This document shows, in pieces, positions 11,201 to 19,984 of a stretch of DNA of 64,000 nucleotides. The first letter of the stretch is position 1. Every line of letters starts with the position of its first letter. The position numbers and the translations under genes were made by a program. The notes under the pieces were generated by a model. That model had not been told where the DNA came from. It worked only from the letters and a program-made list of their open reading frames with translations, and ran no database searches. Origin of the DNA: Myxococcales bacterium (lineage in GTDB: Bacteria > Myxococcota_A > Polyangia > Palsa-1104 > JAEUJZ01); assembly GCA_016794465.1 (NCBI GenBank), contig JAEUKA010000010.1, positions 29,117-93,116 of the forward strand, read 5' to 3'.

Positions 11201-11288
11201 CGCCGGGCCACTGCGTCGCCTGACCGTCCTTTACACCAAGTCGCCGACGCGGCCAGTCTGGTACGCGCTTTGTCTGTGTATCGGCTAG
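8229..11288 (+). CDS. FHA domain Ser/Thr kinase with C-terminal pseudokinase domain
   Basis: The protein has 1019 aa from the ATG at 8229 ([10 protein letters not shown]), which is preceded by a G6 run. The frame is open upstream through the 21-bp repeats, but those residues are repeat junk. Residues about 8-100 form an FHA domain ([16 protein letters not shown]), which binds phosphothreonine. Residues about 119-395 form a Hanks kinase: glycine loop LGGGGMAEV, Lys151, HRD at 255-257 within [11 protein letters not shown] at 275-277 and SPEQ. After a proline/serine-rich linker a second kinase-like fold starts at [13 protein letters not shown]. It keeps the APE-like LAPECYG and [14 protein letters not shown], but has HGAIRQASV in place of HRD and LLDFCLE in place of DFG, so it is probably inactive. 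No membrane segment is seen. The stop overlaps the convergent UPF0210 stop by 4 bp. Confidence 0.9.
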   Translation: MSKAKTVLEVRIQSGVRAGEQQLFFDASELRLGRHPTADVLFPDAVVSRHHAELVRQPDGGYVLSDHGSTAGVYDLSTGQKVTQLPIPPTGTVEVSLGPPATSPRCLLGIGMALPFGRYLLTGRLGGGGMAEVFLARQTGLGGLFRPVALKLIQPEMFEIIDASAMFLDEARIASEINHHNVVKIFDVGEQDGVLYLAMEYLRGVTVASLIGQFLRRGETMRPDLAAAIVAQACAGLHAAHQLRDGNGRLLNVVHRDVSPSNLMVLPEGLVKVIDFGVARADSRLLRKEEGLQGKPAYMSPEQITLQPLDARSDVFALGVVLYEMCSGQPLFARDDTAATFYAIVKGELTPLRKVCPLATPRLEAIVHKALSRPLAERYGSAAELARDLDQVVEEAGGRFSSIGAIGRYLQELGIHLQAAPASLLSEVPKALYGRKPQERSADFVDEEAIAEETFAVPSGPTKQPVDKPASGSPSPPSTAKAGESQSSLPPLPPRSGEMAPLGRSSDGVALWQLDPRRSPGAGRAGASLNQALRQPLCEEPHRLAGLVLGERYRLLRFIGSGPKREARYPKLYFQAELLSDGPAEGRARESGWLRGEQVAVAVCGRGQSLLPLPGTARAQLQAFVDARPPLAEPRFVLPMLALGTVPTRDDSDPDGSGASFVVMPLCERRLPTIGQLSTAERLSIVERLFFALSELYRQDPRFVHGAIRQASVGLCLATDAVVLLDFCLELLLGEPLLPPGIERPLLAMPYLAPECYGGAPVSHRSDVFAVGVLAYEMLGGDLQLLTQALRSRRGVPRLPPQQGVPPHIENAILAALQGDPSQRPSAESLWPLLANQKAPVVPASAVQTASLVLPPSGETLLQRLPSGAELQLRTVPLLSGPQPTTLPLGLVEPPDALPAELQLLLSGETVQIELANPGRGRDRPSLYHDAREPTTRTDCLLLLPVEPGGHFEVGHRRSSVVRIGYASSQSDSKQGTLGVRLDELGITISSAGPLRRLTVLYTKSPTRPVWYALCLCIG

Positions 11289-12664
11289 TTGCGCAGCGAG
11301 ATGACGGGCGCGGGAATGCGGCCTCCGAGGGCGATGAAGCCGTCGGGCTGATAGCGCGACACCGGCATCACGATCGCTTGCCCGAGCAGTCCGCCAAACT
11401 CCACCGTCTCACCCGGGCCTTTGTCGGGCACCGGAATGATTCGCACCGCCGTGGTCTTGTTGTTGAACGTACCGATCGAGATCTCGTCGGCAATGATCGC
11501 TGACAGCATCGCCGCCGAGGTGTCGCCGGGCACCGCCACCATGTCGAGTCCGACCGAGCAGACCGCCGTCATCGCCTCAAGCTTGTCGAGAGAGAGCGCG
11601 CCGCACTTGACCGCTGCGACCATGTCGTGATCCTCGGACACCGGGATGAACGCGCCCGACAGACCACCGACGCTGCTGGTCGCCATCGCGCCGCCCTTCT
11701 TGACCGCGTCGGTAAGCAAGGCCAGCGCCGCCGTCGTGCCGTGGCAGCCGGTGCGCTCCAGGCCCAGGATCTCGAGGATCTCGGCCACGCTGTCGCCCAT
11801 TGCCGGCGTCGGTGCCAGCGACAGATCGACAATCCCGAACCGGACCTTGCCGCCCAGCCGACGCGCCACCTCTTGGCCGATCAGCTCGCCGGCCCGGGTG
11901 ACCTTGAACGACATCCGCTTGATCGTCTCGGCCACGTCGGTCAGCGTCACTTTGCGGCCCGACTCCCGCAGCCGTCGCAGCGCCGACAGCACGACACCGG
12001 GACCGCTGACCCCGACGTTGAGCGTCAGATCGCCTTCGCCGATGCCGTGGTTGGCGCCGGCCACAAACGGATTGTCCTCGGGCATGTTCGCGAACGTGAC
12101 CAGCTTGGCGCAGCCGATACCGCCGCGATCCGCCGTCGCCTGGGCCAGTGCACGAATCACATGACCCATCAGCGCAATCGCGTCCATGTTGATGCCGGCA
12201 CGCGTCGTCGCAACATTCACCGAGCTACACACCCGAGCCGTCGTCGCCAGTGCCTCGGGAATCGACTCCAGCAGCACCGAGTCCCCCGACGTCATGCCTT
12301 TCTCGACCAGCGCCGAAAATCCCGCGATGTAGTCGATGCCCAGCTCCTCCGCGGCGCGATCGAGGGCCTTGGCGAGCGGTACGTAGCTTGCCGCCCCAGT
12401 CGGCTCTCCGACGATCGCGATCGGTGTCACCGAGATTCGCTTGTTGACGATCGGCACGCCGTAGGCCGCGTTGACCTCTTTGGCGACGGGCACCAGCCGC
12501 TCGGCGCTGCGCATGATGTGCTCGTAGACCCGGCGGCTCGTCTCGGTGATGTCGGAGGTCGCACAGCCGCGCAGGCTGATCCCGAGCGTGACGGTGCGAA
12601 TGTCAAGGTGCTCCGTCTCGATCATGCGCAGGATGGCGCGCGTCTCTTCCAGGTCGAAGATCAT
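11285..12664 (-). CDS. UPF0210 / DUF711 family (PFL family) protein
   Basis: 459 aa, a full-length match in style to the PFL/UPF0210 family: N-terminal [11 protein letters not shown], followed by [44 protein letters not shown] and a C-terminal [13 protein letters not shown]. The family is related in fold to pyruvate-formate-lyase-like barrels, but no reaction is firmly established. It lies 13 bp downstream of the ACT-domain gene, a pairing common across bacteria (UPF0210 beside a UPF0237-type ACT protein), so the ACT protein probably regulates or binds it. It is the last gene of a minus-strand run from greA. Confidence 0.9.
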   Translation of the reverse strand: MIFDLEETRAILRMIETEHLDIRTVTLGISLRGCATSDITETSRRVYEHIMRSAERLVPVAKEVNAAYGVPIVNKRISVTPIAIVGEPTGAASYVPLAKALDRAAEELGIDYIAGFSALVEKGMTSGDSVLLESIPEALATTARVCSSVNVATTRAGINMDAIALMGHVIRALAQATADRGGIGCAKLVTFANMPEDNPFVAGANHGIGEGDLTLNVGVSGPGVVLSALRRLRESGRKVTLTDVAETIKRMSFKVTRAGELIGQEVARRLGGKVRFGIVDLSLAPTPAMGDSVAEILEILGLERTGCHGTTAALALLTDAVKKGGAMATSSVGGLSGAFIPVSEDHDMVAAVKCGALSLDKLEAMTAVCSVGLDMVAVPGDTSAAMLSAIIADEISIGTFNNKTTAVRIIPVPDKGPGETVEFGGLLGQAIVMPVSRYQPDGFIALGGRIPAPVISLRN

Positions 12665-12677
12665 CGGCGGTTTCTCG

Positions 12678-13304
12678 TTAGACGCGGTGCAGTGAGCGCA
12701 CCAGATCTTCGTGCATCAGCATGATGTGGATGCCCATCGCGTCGGCGGCCTGGGACAGCGCACTCTTGAGCTGCGCAAAGTCGACCTGCATCTCGGCAAT
12801 GTCGACGATCAGCAGCATCGTAAAATAGTCTCCGACCAGCGTCTGCGAGATGTCGAGGATGTCACCGCCCAGCTCGGCGAGGATCGCGGTCAGCTTGGCG
12901 ACCACCCCCTTTTGGTTGCGCCCCGTCGAGGTGATCACAACCTTGCGCCGCGACCGACTGCGCTCCGATTCCAGGTACATCGAGCAGTAATCGGCGCTGG
13001 GCGGCAGTCCCGGAGCGCTGTCAGTCGTCGGTGGACCCGAGCCCAGGGCGGCCAGGACCTCGCTTGCAACCTTTTCGACGACGTGGGCATCACTCTTGCC
13101 GAGTCGCAGCAGGATCTGTTCGGTGACGCGCGCGGCAATCTGAACGGTGTCTTCGCTTACGCGTGGGCTTCCGACGGTCAGCTTGATTTGGCGGGCGTTG
13201 GCGCGCTCGCGGGCCAGCGGGGTAAGCTCTGCGCCGGGCTCGATGAACAGCTCTCCCCCGTCGGAGACGCTGGCTACTTCAGCATGCGTAACGATGCGCG
13301 CCAT
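12678..13304 (-). CDS. ACT domain protein (UPF0237-like) with N-terminal extension
   Basis: 208 aa. Residues about 120-200 form an ACT domain ([20 protein letters not shown], then [29 protein letters not shown]), which usually senses small ligands such as amino acids. Stand-alone UPF0237 ACT proteins are about 90 aa; here about 110 residues precede it. These include '[16 protein letters not shown]' near residues 28-42, a short motif also seen at the start of some microcompartment or metabolic proteins (inference), and a helical stretch. The gene begins 17 bp after the metK stop and ends 13 bp before the UPF0210 gene, so all three are likely co-transcribed. Confidence 0.85.
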   Translation of the reverse strand: MARIVTHAEVASVSDGGELFIEPGAELTPLARERANARQIKLTVGSPRVSEDTVQIAARVTEQILLRLGKSDAHVVEKVASEVLAALGSGPPTTDSAPGLPPSADYCSMYLESERSRSRRKVVITSTGRNQKGVVAKLTAILAELGGDILDISQTLVGDYFTMLLIVDIAEMQVDFAQLKSALSQAADAMGIHIMLMHEDLVRSLHRV

Positions 13305-13321
13305 GGGTTGGGTCTACACGG

Positions 13322-14494
13322 TTACGCGGCGGACTTGGCGGCGTCTTTGAGGGCGAGGGCCTTGTCGGTCTTTTCCCACGAGAAGGTCGACTCGCTGCGG
13401 CCAAAGTGACCGTAGGCAGCCGTCGGGGTGTAGATCGGACGGAGCAGATCCAGCTCACGGATGAGCGCGGCGGGACGGCAGTCGAAGTGCGAGCGCACCA
13501 GCCGCTCGAGGGTGTCGTCGGAGACGCGGCCAGTGCCAAACGTCGTGACATGGATGCTGACCGGAGCGGCGACGCCAATCGCGTAGGCAACCTGGACTTC
13601 GCAGCGGCTCGCGAGTCCAGCAGCGACGATGTTTTTGGCGATGTAGCGAGCGTAGTAGCAGGCCGAGCGGTCCACCTTGCTCGGGTCTTTGCCCGAGAAC
13701 GCGCCGCCGCCGTGACGACCCCAGCCGCCGTAGGTGTCGACGATGATCTTGCGCCCGGTCAGGCCCGAGTCGCCCATCGGTCCACCGACGACAAAGCGCC
13801 CGGTCGGATTGATGAGGAAGCGGGTGTTCTTGTCAAACAGGTGGGACGGGATTTCCTTGCGCACCACCTCTTCGATGATCGCCTCGGTCAGGGTCTTGTG
13901 GGCGACCTCGGGAGCGTGCTGGCTGGAGACGACCACTGTCTCTACCGCGACGGGGCGGTTGTTCTGATAGCGCACCGAGACTTGCGACTTTCCGTCGGGG
14001 CGAAGGAACGGCAGCGTGCCATCTTTGCGGACCTTGGCGAGCCGTCGCGACAGCCGATGTGCGAGCGAGATCGGCATCGGCATCAGCTCCTCGGTGTCGT
14101 CGCAGGCGAAGCCAAACATCATGCCTTGGTCGCCGGCGCCCTGTTCCTCGGGGTTGAAGATGCCGTGACCATCGACGCCGAGCGCGATGTCGGGCGACTG
14201 CTGCTCGACGGCAACCATGACACCGCAGGTCTTGTAATCAAAGCCCATGCCGGAGTCGGAGTAGCCGATTTCCTTGACGGTGTTGCGCACGATCGTCGGA
14301 AAATCGAGGATCGCCTTGGTGGTGATCTCACCCGCCAGCATCACAAAGCCGGTCTTGGTGAGCGTCTCACAAGCGACGCGTGAGGTGCGATCCTGAGCCA
14401 GCGCGGCATCCAGCACCGCGTCCGACACCTGATCGCACAACTTATCGGGGTGACCCTCGGTGACGGACTCCGAGGTGAAGATGAAGCTAGACAT
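13322..14494 (-). CDS. metK: S-adenosylmethionine synthetase
   Basis: 390 aa, the normal family length. MetK makes S-adenosylmethionine from methionine and ATP in the cytoplasm. Hallmarks are [20 protein letters not shown] near the N-terminus, the GAGDQG signature (residues 119-124) and the P-loop-like GGGAFSGKD signature (262-270), plus [14 protein letters not shown]. The start ATG has a good ribosome site (GGTAGGAG, spaced about 6 nt). It follows a 49-aa membrane ORF and greA and precedes the ACT and UPF0210 genes on the same strand, suggesting one operon. I see no SAM riboswitch in the short 56-bp upstream gap. Confidence 0.98.
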   Translation of the reverse strand: MSSFIFTSESVTEGHPDKLCDQVSDAVLDAALAQDRTSRVACETLTKTGFVMLAGEITTKAILDFPTIVRNTVKEIGYSDSGMGFDYKTCGVMVAVEQQSPDIALGVDGHGIFNPEEQGAGDQGMMFGFACDDTEELMPMPISLAHRLSRRLAKVRKDGTLPFLRPDGKSQVSVRYQNNRPVAVETVVVSSQHAPEVAHKTLTEAIIEEVVRKEIPSHLFDKNTRFLINPTGRFVVGGPMGDSGLTGRKIIVDTYGGWGRHGGGAFSGKDPSKVDRSACYYARYIAKNIVAAGLASRCEVQVAYAIGVAAPVSIHVTTFGTGRVSDDTLERLVRSHFDCRPAALIRELDLLRPIYTPTAAYGHFGRSESTFSWEKTDKALALKDAAKSAA

Positions 14495-14550
14495 GGGCTC
14501 TCCTACCTATTCTCGTCGGGTATAAAGGGCGTTTTTGTGCCAAAACCCGC

Positions 14551-14700
14551 TCAAAAGTCAACGTAAATGAAGCCTTGATCCTCGGTCCCGGCAAAGAGCA
14601 GCAGCACCACCACGGCGAGCGCGATCCCCAGGCCCAGACCCAGGTCGCACAGCAGCAGCCGTGACGGGGAGCGATCTAGCGGTTCCACAGGCAGCGTCAT
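14551..14700 (-). CDS. Small single-pass membrane protein (49 aa)
   Basis: The open frame starts MTLPVEPLDRSPSRLLLCDL and ends ...DQGFIYVDF. A hydrophobic core of about 18 residues (LGIALAVVVLLLFA) forms one predicted membrane helix, with Arg residues before it and acidic residues after. It sits 15 bp downstream of greA and 56 bp upstream of metK on the same strand, which supports real translation within the operon. The length resembles SecE-like or other small helper proteins, but I recognise no family. No strong ribosome site is evident. Confidence 0.55.
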   Translation of the reverse strand: MTLPVEPLDRSPSRLLLCDLGLGLGIALAVVVLLLFAGTEDQGFIYVDF

Positions 14701-14715
14701 ACAAGTGGCGATGGA

Positions 14716-15201
14716 TTAGTCGATGGGGAGGAACTTGACGGTGACGATCTCGTACTCGCGGTTGCCCCGGGGCGTACGAACTTGGACCGTCTCACCGACG
14801 CGGTGACCGATGAGAGCGCGGGCCACCGGCGAGCTGTAGCTCATCTTGCCCGCCTTGATGTCGCCTTCGTGCTCTCCGACGATCGCGAAGGTCTGAAGCT
14901 CACCCGAGTCGGTTTCCTCGATCGAGACGGTGGCTCCGAACACCACCTTGTTCCCAGACAGCGATGAGGGATCGACGACATCGGCGAGAGCCACCAGCTC
15001 TTCGAGCTTGCCGATGCGGCCCTCGTTGTGAGACTGCGCTTCTTTGGCGGCGCTGTACTCGGCGTTCTCCGAGAGATCCCCGTGTGCCCGCGCTTCTTCA
15101 ATCGCTCGCACGATGCGGGGCCGCTCTTGCTCTTTGCGCTGTTTGAGCTCTTCCTTCAGCGCCGTGAGCCCCTTCTTGGTCATTGGGTACTTGTCGGCCA
15201 T
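14716..15201 (-). CDS. greA: Transcription elongation factor GreA
   Basis: 161 aa. GreA rescues backtracked RNA polymerase by stimulating transcript cleavage. The start MADKYPMTKKGLTALKEEL is chosen because it begins the conserved N-terminal coiled coil; upstream in-frame residues are not family-like. The coiled coil carries the acidic tip (ARAHGDLSENAEYSAAKEAQ), and the C-terminal FKBP-like domain shows GHRVGETVQVRTPRGNREYEIV. It is the first gene of the minus-strand run greA - small membrane ORF - metK - ACT - UPF0210 and is divergent from the YfhO-like gene, 69 bp away. Confidence 0.96.
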   Translation of the reverse strand: MADKYPMTKKGLTALKEELKQRKEQERPRIVRAIEEARAHGDLSENAEYSAAKEAQSHNEGRIGKLEELVALADVVDPSSLSGNKVVFGATVSIEETDSGELQTFAIVGEHEGDIKAGKMSYSSPVARALIGHRVGETVQVRTPRGNREYEIVTVKFLPID

Positions 15202-15270
15202 GCGGGACAGAGCATGCCTGCGACCGCGCAAGCGATGCAAGCGCCAAAAACCCAGCCATTTCTCGCTAAG

Positions 15271-17829
15271 ATGACGGCGCCCATGCTCCATCGGATCACA
15301 CCGTCGATTCGCTCGCTGCTGCTGTCGGTGGTCGTTCTCACGATCATCACCGGCACCCTTCACCGTGAGGTCCTGTTCGGCAACGCGATCTACCACATGG
15401 ATGACGCCGCCGATAACTACTACCCGGCGCGGGTGGCGTTCTTGCGAGCGGTCCGAGAAGGGACGCTGCCGTCGTGGGAAAACGGCACGATGTCAGGTTG
15501 GCCGCTGCTCGCTGACCCCTATTACGGCTACTTTTATCCGCTCAATGTCGTGTTCTATTTGGGGGCGCGGCGAGGCGAACCACCCTCGGGAGATGCGGCG
15601 GGTGTGCCGTCGGGCCTCGGCTACTCAGCGGCTTTGCACATGTGGATCGGCGGGCTCGGCATGCTGTGGCTGCTGCGGCGGCGAACGTCGTGGGCGGCGG
15701 CGCTGTTTGGAGCGGTGGCGTTCGCGCTGTCGTCGTTCCTGGTCGTGCGGATTCGCCACATCATCTTTGTGCAGGCGATGGCGTGGCTGCCGTGGCTGCT
15801 GTGGTCGATAGAGCATCACTTGCAGACGAAGCAGCGGCGGACGTTGGCGGCGGCGGCGCTGTTCTCGGGTCTGCTGCTCCTCGCCGGAGCGCACTCGCTG
15901 CTCCATTTTTTGCTGTTGCCGGCGGTGTGCTATGCGGGCGGGCGGCTTCTGTCGTTTGCGCTGGCCGAGCCTTCGGGACAGCGACGGCGGTATCTGCTGA
16001 CGGAGGTGACGTGGCTTGGGGCGGCGGCGCTGTGTGGGTCGCTGATCGGGGCGATTGCGCTCTTGCCGACGCTGGTGCAGCTGCCGCTGACGGGGAGGGC
16101 GCTCGGTACCGACTATCACTTTGCGTCGACGTACGCGTGGTCGGAGTGGAAGTTTTGGCAGACGCTGCTCATGCCCGACATGGCCGGGCGGGGTGAGTGG
16201 CGCGGGGATCCGTGGGTCGGCAAGTGGAATCACTGGGAGATCGCCGGTTACTACCAAGGCGTGGCGGCGCTGCTGCTGGCGATTCCGGGGGCGGTGCTCG
16301 GACTGCTTCTGCGTGGTCGATCTGCTGTGGGAGACGGGCCTACCCAAGCGAATCCACGGCTGGCGCTGGAACTGCCGATCTTGCTGCTGCTTTCGATCGC
16401 GGCGCTCTCGATTGCCCTTGGGGACGCGGGCGCGCTGCATCCGTTTTTGTTTCGGCACTTTCCGCTCTATGCGGCGCTGCGCTGTCCGTCGCGGGCACTG
16501 TCGATCTTGGTGCTGACGGTGCCGATTTTGGGCAGCTTCGGCGCCGATCGGCTGCTCAGTGGTGCTTTGGCCCGGCGCTGGTGGCTGCCGCTCGTGGGAC
16601 TGGTGGTGGCTGCCGGGATTTTTGCCGTCGGAGTTCACCAGCGCGATCAGCTCCTCCGTCTGGCCTCGCAAAAAGTACTGACGCAGCAGCTGCTGTTACT
16701 GGCCCGGGCCCATGCGGCGCTGTTCCTCGCGGGGGTGCTTGGGATCGTGACGCTGCGCGTGGTGGGTCGGGTCACAGGAGCGGTACCCCTGCTCCTGCTC
16801 GTCGCGCTGACGACGGCGGATCAGCTGCGCATCAACCGGGACTACCTGCATCCGCAGCCGCTCGACTACGCGTACGGGATGGAGCGCTTTTTGGCCGTGC
16901 AGTGGCTGCTGCAAAACCAACAACCAGCGACGGCAATGGACAGCTCGCCATTGCTGCGGTCGCCGCTCTACGATCGCTTTGTTGCTGATCCGCGCGGACC
17001 GTTTCGGCTGCTTGCCATCGGAGAAACCATTGGTCGTCCCAGCGCCGCCGGCTACGGCTCGATCCAGCTGTGGCGCTACTCGCACCTGCTGTACATCCTC
17101 AACCACGGTACGCCGTATCCGCACCGACGGCTGAAAGAGGACTTGGCGGCGGCGATGCTGTGGCAGCTGGGCTCACCGCTCGTCGATATGCTCAATGTCC
17201 GCTACGCGATTGCGGCGACCTCACCGGGGGCACACTGGGTCGAGCGCTTTCGACCGCAGCCGGGGACTCCGCCGAGCGCACGTTACGAGGCGTGGTGGGA
17301 CCCGCAGCTCGCGGTCTTCGAGAACACCCGCGTGATGCCGCGTGCTTTTGTGGCCTATCAAGCGCGGACAGCGACGAGCGAGGCCGAGGAAGCGAAGCTC
17401 GTGGCCCGGCCCGACTTTGATCCACACCGCGAGATCATCCTCGGGCGACCCGTCAATCCGATGCCGATGGCGCCGCAGACGGTCAGCGTCGAGAACCAGG
17501 GCCGAGCGCCCACACCAGCGCAGATCCTCTCTCACGAGCGGCATCGGGTGGTGATTGCGGCGGAAGCCAAAGCACCCGGAGTGCTGGTCCTCGGCGATAC
17601 CTATCATCCAGACTGGTCGGTGACCGTCGATGGAGTGCCGCAGCCGCTCTGGCCGGTGAACCTGGCACTGCGAGGCATCGCACTCTCGCCGGGTGTCCAT
17701 CGGGTCGAAATGCAGTATCGCGATCGCGGGCTGCGGCTGGGGGTCGCGCTGTCGCTGCTTGGGCTGCTCGGGCTGCTCGCACTGCTTATCCACGGCGCCC
17801 GCAAAGATCGCCAGCCGCTTCGTGTATAA
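15271..17829 (+). CDS. YfhO-like integral membrane protein (putative GT-C glycosyltransferase)
   Basis: 852 aa from ATG 15271; a second in-frame ATG lies at 15283. Many hydrophobic segments (about 12) fill the first two thirds. An acidic pair after the first helix (YHMDDAADNYYP, Asp44-Asp45) is typical of GT-C lipid-linked-sugar glycosyltransferases. The soluble C-terminal third ends with VLGDTYHPDWSVTVDGVPQP and a last TM pair, the YfhO-type ending. YfhO proteins are implicated in glycosylation of envelope polymers; the substrate here is unknown. Its stop codon overlaps a TATAAT box for the next gene. Confidence 0.85.
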   Translation: MTAPMLHRITPSIRSLLLSVVVLTIITGTLHREVLFGNAIYHMDDAADNYYPARVAFLRAVREGTLPSWENGTMSGWPLLADPYYGYFYPLNVVFYLGARRGEPPSGDAAGVPSGLGYSAALHMWIGGLGMLWLLRRRTSWAAALFGAVAFALSSFLVVRIRHIIFVQAMAWLPWLLWSIEHHLQTKQRRTLAAAALFSGLLLLAGAHSLLHFLLLPAVCYAGGRLLSFALAEPSGQRRRYLLTEVTWLGAAALCGSLIGAIALLPTLVQLPLTGRALGTDYHFASTYAWSEWKFWQTLLMPDMAGRGEWRGDPWVGKWNHWEIAGYYQGVAALLLAIPGAVLGLLLRGRSAVGDGPTQANPRLALELPILLLLSIAALSIALGDAGALHPFLFRHFPLYAALRCPSRALSILVLTVPILGSFGADRLLSGALARRWWLPLVGLVVAAGIFAVGVHQRDQLLRLASQKVLTQQLLLLARAHAALFLAGVLGIVTLRVVGRVTGAVPLLLLVALTTADQLRINRDYLHPQPLDYAYGMERFLAVQWLLQNQQPATAMDSSPLLRSPLYDRFVADPRGPFRLLAIGETIGRPSAAGYGSIQLWRYSHLLYILNHGTPYPHRRLKEDLAAAMLWQLGSPLVDMLNVRYAIAATSPGAHWVERFRPQPGTPPSARYEAWWDPQLAVFENTRVMPRAFVAYQARTATSEAEEAKLVARPDFDPHREIILGRPVNPMPMAPQTVSVENQGRAPTPAQILSHERHRVVIAAEAKAPGVLVLGDTYHPDWSVTVDGVPQPLWPVNLALRGIALSPGVHRVEMQYRDRGLRLGVALSLLGLLGLLALLIHGARKDRQPLRV
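17824..17829 (+). promoter_or_regulatory. Candidate -10 box TATAAT for the small gene at 17854
   Basis: A perfect TATAAT overlaps the stop codon of the YfhO-like gene, 24 bp before the GTG start of the next gene. A matching -35 is not obvious 17 bp upstream (region CAAAGA), so the call rests on the -10 and position. Confidence 0.45.
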
Positions 17830-17853
17830 TTGCGGGTACCTCTAGGAGTCGCC

Positions 17854-18252
17854 GTGCCTCGGATCTTTGTTTCTCAGAAGCGTGTGCAGCAGTGGACAGA
17901 GGAGGGTCGCGTCCACATCGAAGGCAATCAGATGACCCTGCCAGAGCTGGGGCGCATGTTTCGGCTGACCGAGGCGTTCTACGTCGAGCGCGCGGTGTCC
18001 GACGGTGGCGATGTACTGGGCATCAAGGGCCGCGTCAAGACCCGCAACCAGATTGCCCAGCTGGGTGGCGAGGTGTTCCTAAACTCACTTGTCATCGGCG
18101 ATGCAGCCTACGAAGGAGATCCGGGCTTTGTCGGTGAGCCGATGCAGCGGTCGGCCAAACAAGTGACCTCGCGACCAGGGCTCGATGGTGTGCCGCAGCG
18201 CAGTCTCTCCTCTGCACCGACAGGCAAGGTTCTTCCCAAAAATCCCAGCTAG
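17854..18252 (+). CDS. Conserved myxobacterial-type protein of unknown function
   Basis: 132 aa starting at GTG 17854 (VPRIFVSQKRVQQWTEEGRV). This start is preferred because CTAGGAG lies just upstream at normal spacing; a TTG at 17830 is also in frame. The N-terminal half reads as a compact alpha/beta domain (VHIEGNQMTLPELGRMFRLTEAFYVERAV, then LGIKGRVKTRNQIAQLGGEV); the C-terminal 40 residues are low-complexity. From memory, similar 'PRIFVSQKRV...EGRV' proteins occur in Myxococcota without an assigned role. No signal peptide or metal motif is seen. Confidence 0.75.
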   Translation: MPRIFVSQKRVQQWTEEGRVHIEGNQMTLPELGRMFRLTEAFYVERAVSDGGDVLGIKGRVKTRNQIAQLGGEVFLNSLVIGDAAYEGDPGFVGEPMQRSAKQVTSRPGLDGVPQRSLSSAPTGKVLPKNPS

Positions 18253-18310
18253 CGACGCTCTCCGCAACGGCGCTGCCTCAAAACGAGCTCAGCTGTAACC
18301 CTGAAAACAC

Positions 18311-18344
18311 AAAGGGCCGACTGCACGATGGCAGCCGACCCTTT
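18311..18344. terminator. Bidirectional hairpin terminator between convergent genes
   Basis: AAAGGGCCGACTGC (18311-18324), a 6-nt loop, and GCAGCCGACCCTTT form a 14-bp stem. Read on the minus strand it is followed by TGTGTTTTC. It lies between the stops of the gene ending at 18252 (plus) and the histone-like gene ending at 18368 (minus). Confidence 0.8.
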
Positions 18345-18367
18345 ATGGACTACTTATTCTCGACGGG

Positions 18368-18799
18368 TTACTTCTTCTTCGGGGCCGGCTTCTTGGCGGG
18401 CGCCGGAGCCGGCTTCTTGGCGGGCGCCGGAGCTGGCTTCTTGGCAGGCGCCGGAGCTGGCTTCTTGGCAGGCGCCGGAGCGGCCTTCTTTGCGGCCGGG
18501 ACAGCCTTCTTGGCGGCGGGAGCGGCCTTCTTGGTCACCGGCTTCTTATCGGTCTTGGTCTTCTTGCGCTTCTGACCACCGACCGCTCGCTTGGCGCGGG
18601 ACACATCGCCATGCGAATCGAGGAAGTACAGGTAGCCTTCCTCACGGTTGAAGCTGCCATTGGCAACCTTCTCGGCCTTGCCAGCCGGGGAGGCCTGGCC
18701 AGCACGCTTCATCGGGGTCTTCCATACTTCGGTGCCCCGAAGGAAGTACAGGTAACCAGTCTCACGCTTGATGTTCAGCTTCGCAACTTTCTCGGCCAT
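18368..18799 (-). CDS. Histone-like protein: two GYLYFL repeats plus Lys/Ala/Pro tail
   Basis: 143 aa from the ATG at 18799, which has a strong ribosome site (GGAGGAAAGTA). Two copies of a motif, 'RETGYLYFLRGTEVWKTPMK' (about residues 11-30) and 'REEGYLYFLDSHGDVSRAKR', are followed from about residue 75 by a basic tail of KKAAPAAKK and then KKPAPAPA repeats ending in PKKK. The tail resembles histone H1-type or AlgP-like bacterial DNA-compaction tails, so DNA or RNA binding is inferred. The 24-bp coding repeats of the tail are near identical at DNA level. A TTGACA promoter with a 9-bp inverted repeat lies upstream, suggesting strong, regulated expression. Confidence 0.82.
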   Translation of the reverse strand: MAEKVAKLNIKRETGYLYFLRGTEVWKTPMKRAGQASPAGKAEKVANGSFNREEGYLYFLDSHGDVSRAKRAVGGQKRKKTKTDKKPVTKKAAPAAKKAVPAAKKAAPAPAKKPAPAPAKKPAPAPAKKPAPAPAKKPAPKKK

Positions 18800-18831
18800 T
18801 ACTTTCCTCCATCTCTCAGAGGGGTTGGTTT

Positions 18832-18870
18832 GAATTGACACTATTTGAGGCTCGACGAGGCTGTCAATTC
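18832..18870 (-). promoter_or_regulatory. Promoter with 9-bp inverted repeat for the histone-like gene
   Basis: On the minus strand TTGACA (18867-18862) is followed 18 bp later by TAGTGT (18843-18838). The copies GAATTGACA (18832-18840) and TGTCAATTC (18862-18870) form a perfect 9-bp inverted repeat with a 21-bp spacer, bracketing the core promoter as an operator pair would. The regulator is unknown. Confidence 0.55.
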
Positions 18871-19012
18871 GTTTTGTGCGGAAAAGATCACTTTTTTTCG
18901 TCGGGCGGTTGCGGGCCGTCTTCGGGAAAATTCCAATTATCGTCGGAGATGCCCGATTTCCCGTCGGAATGGCGATTTTGGGCGATTTTCCGCCAATCAG
19001 ACGGGGTTTTCT

Positions 19013-19906
19013 TCATCGCACGCGAGCACAGATCACCTGTTCTGCGCTGACGGGGCTAAGTGGCTGTCCGTCGAAGCCCCCAGCGCGGTACCACAAGCGG
19101 AAGCCGTTGTAGTGCAAAAGGGCCGTAAGCTCGGCTGGGAAGTACAACTTTTGGCTCAAATGGATGGTCCGAGGCGCGCTCGCCTGAGCTTTTGGGGTGG
19201 CTGGATCGGGCTCATAGAAGATCCGAATCCACTGAATCTGGGTCGCCGGGTCGTAGTCGTGGTTGGTGCTGTAGATGAGCTTCTCGCCGGTGCGCGGGTG
19301 CTTGAACCGCGTCCGTGACCAGCGCCGCGTCGGACTGCGCGACAGCCAGGCCAGATCGGGATTGAGCACATCAAAGGCGAAGATCCCGTCGGGATGAAGC
19401 AAGCGGCGAACCTCCGATAGGAAGCGCTCGAGGTCCTCGCGATGGTAGAGGTGCTGCAGACCGTTAAACGGACAGACAATCAGTCGAAAGCGATCGTTTT
19501 TCTCGACGTGCAGTGGCAGCTCGCGAAAGTCGGCTTGCAGCAGCAACGCGCGCCCGACGGCCTTTTTCCCAAGCGCCCGCAGGCGAGCCTGACAGCGAGA
19601 CAGCATCTGCGCCGAGCGATCGATTCCAATCAGCTGATGACCGTCGCGAACCAGGGGCAGTAGCAGTCGCCCGGTGCCACTCGCCAGCTCGACGATCGAC
19701 AGTGCTCGCTTGTGGACGCTCGTCATGTCGGTCGCCAGCTGCCGATACCAAGCGACATCGTGGCGACGGCGCGAAAACTCGTGATCGTATAGCTCGGCGT
19801 CTTCATACATCTCGACCGAGCCCTGGTGGAGGGCGGCGCGTGTCTCGTCTAGGGTTTGCGCGGCGGTTTGCGCAGGATTCGGCGTCGGCGGGAGCGACTC
19901 GGACAT
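19013..19906 (-). CDS. Class I SAM-dependent methyltransferase
   Basis: 297 aa from ATG 19906 (MSESLPPTPN). In-frame codons continue upstream but would run into the divergent ruvX gene, so the shorter start is preferred. Motif I is VELASGTGRLLLP (about residues 72-84), followed by the acidic GIDRS after strand 2 (94-98), then LLLQADFRELPL, FRLIVCPFNGLQHL and DGIFAFDVLNPDL, the normal Rossmann methyltransferase order. The N-terminal 'AELYDHEFSRRRHDVAWY' is common in small-molecule methyltransferases of this group. The substrate cannot be read from the sequence. The gene is monocistronic, divergent from ruvX by 78 bp. Confidence 0.85.
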   Translation of the reverse strand: MSESLPPTPNPAQTAAQTLDETRAALHQGSVEMYEDAELYDHEFSRRRHDVAWYRQLATDMTSVHKRALSIVELASGTGRLLLPLVRDGHQLIGIDRSAQMLSRCQARLRALGKKAVGRALLLQADFRELPLHVEKNDRFRLIVCPFNGLQHLYHREDLERFLSEVRRLLHPDGIFAFDVLNPDLAWLSRSPTRRWSRTRFKHPRTGEKLIYSTNHDYDPATQIQWIRIFYEPDPATPKAQASAPRTIHLSQKLYFPAELTALLHYNGFRLWYRAGGFDGQPLSPVSAEQVICARVR

Positions 19907-19984
19907 GGGCCACTTGTACTCGCTCTCATCGGCCAGCGGCAGTGGAAATTTGACGAAGGGGGCAACCCTGTACATGGTCGCCGC

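Noticed and set aside
14495..14550. Possible SAM riboswitch before metK
   Set aside because: The gap is only 56 bp and contains no recognisable SAM-I, SAM-II or SAM-IV core.
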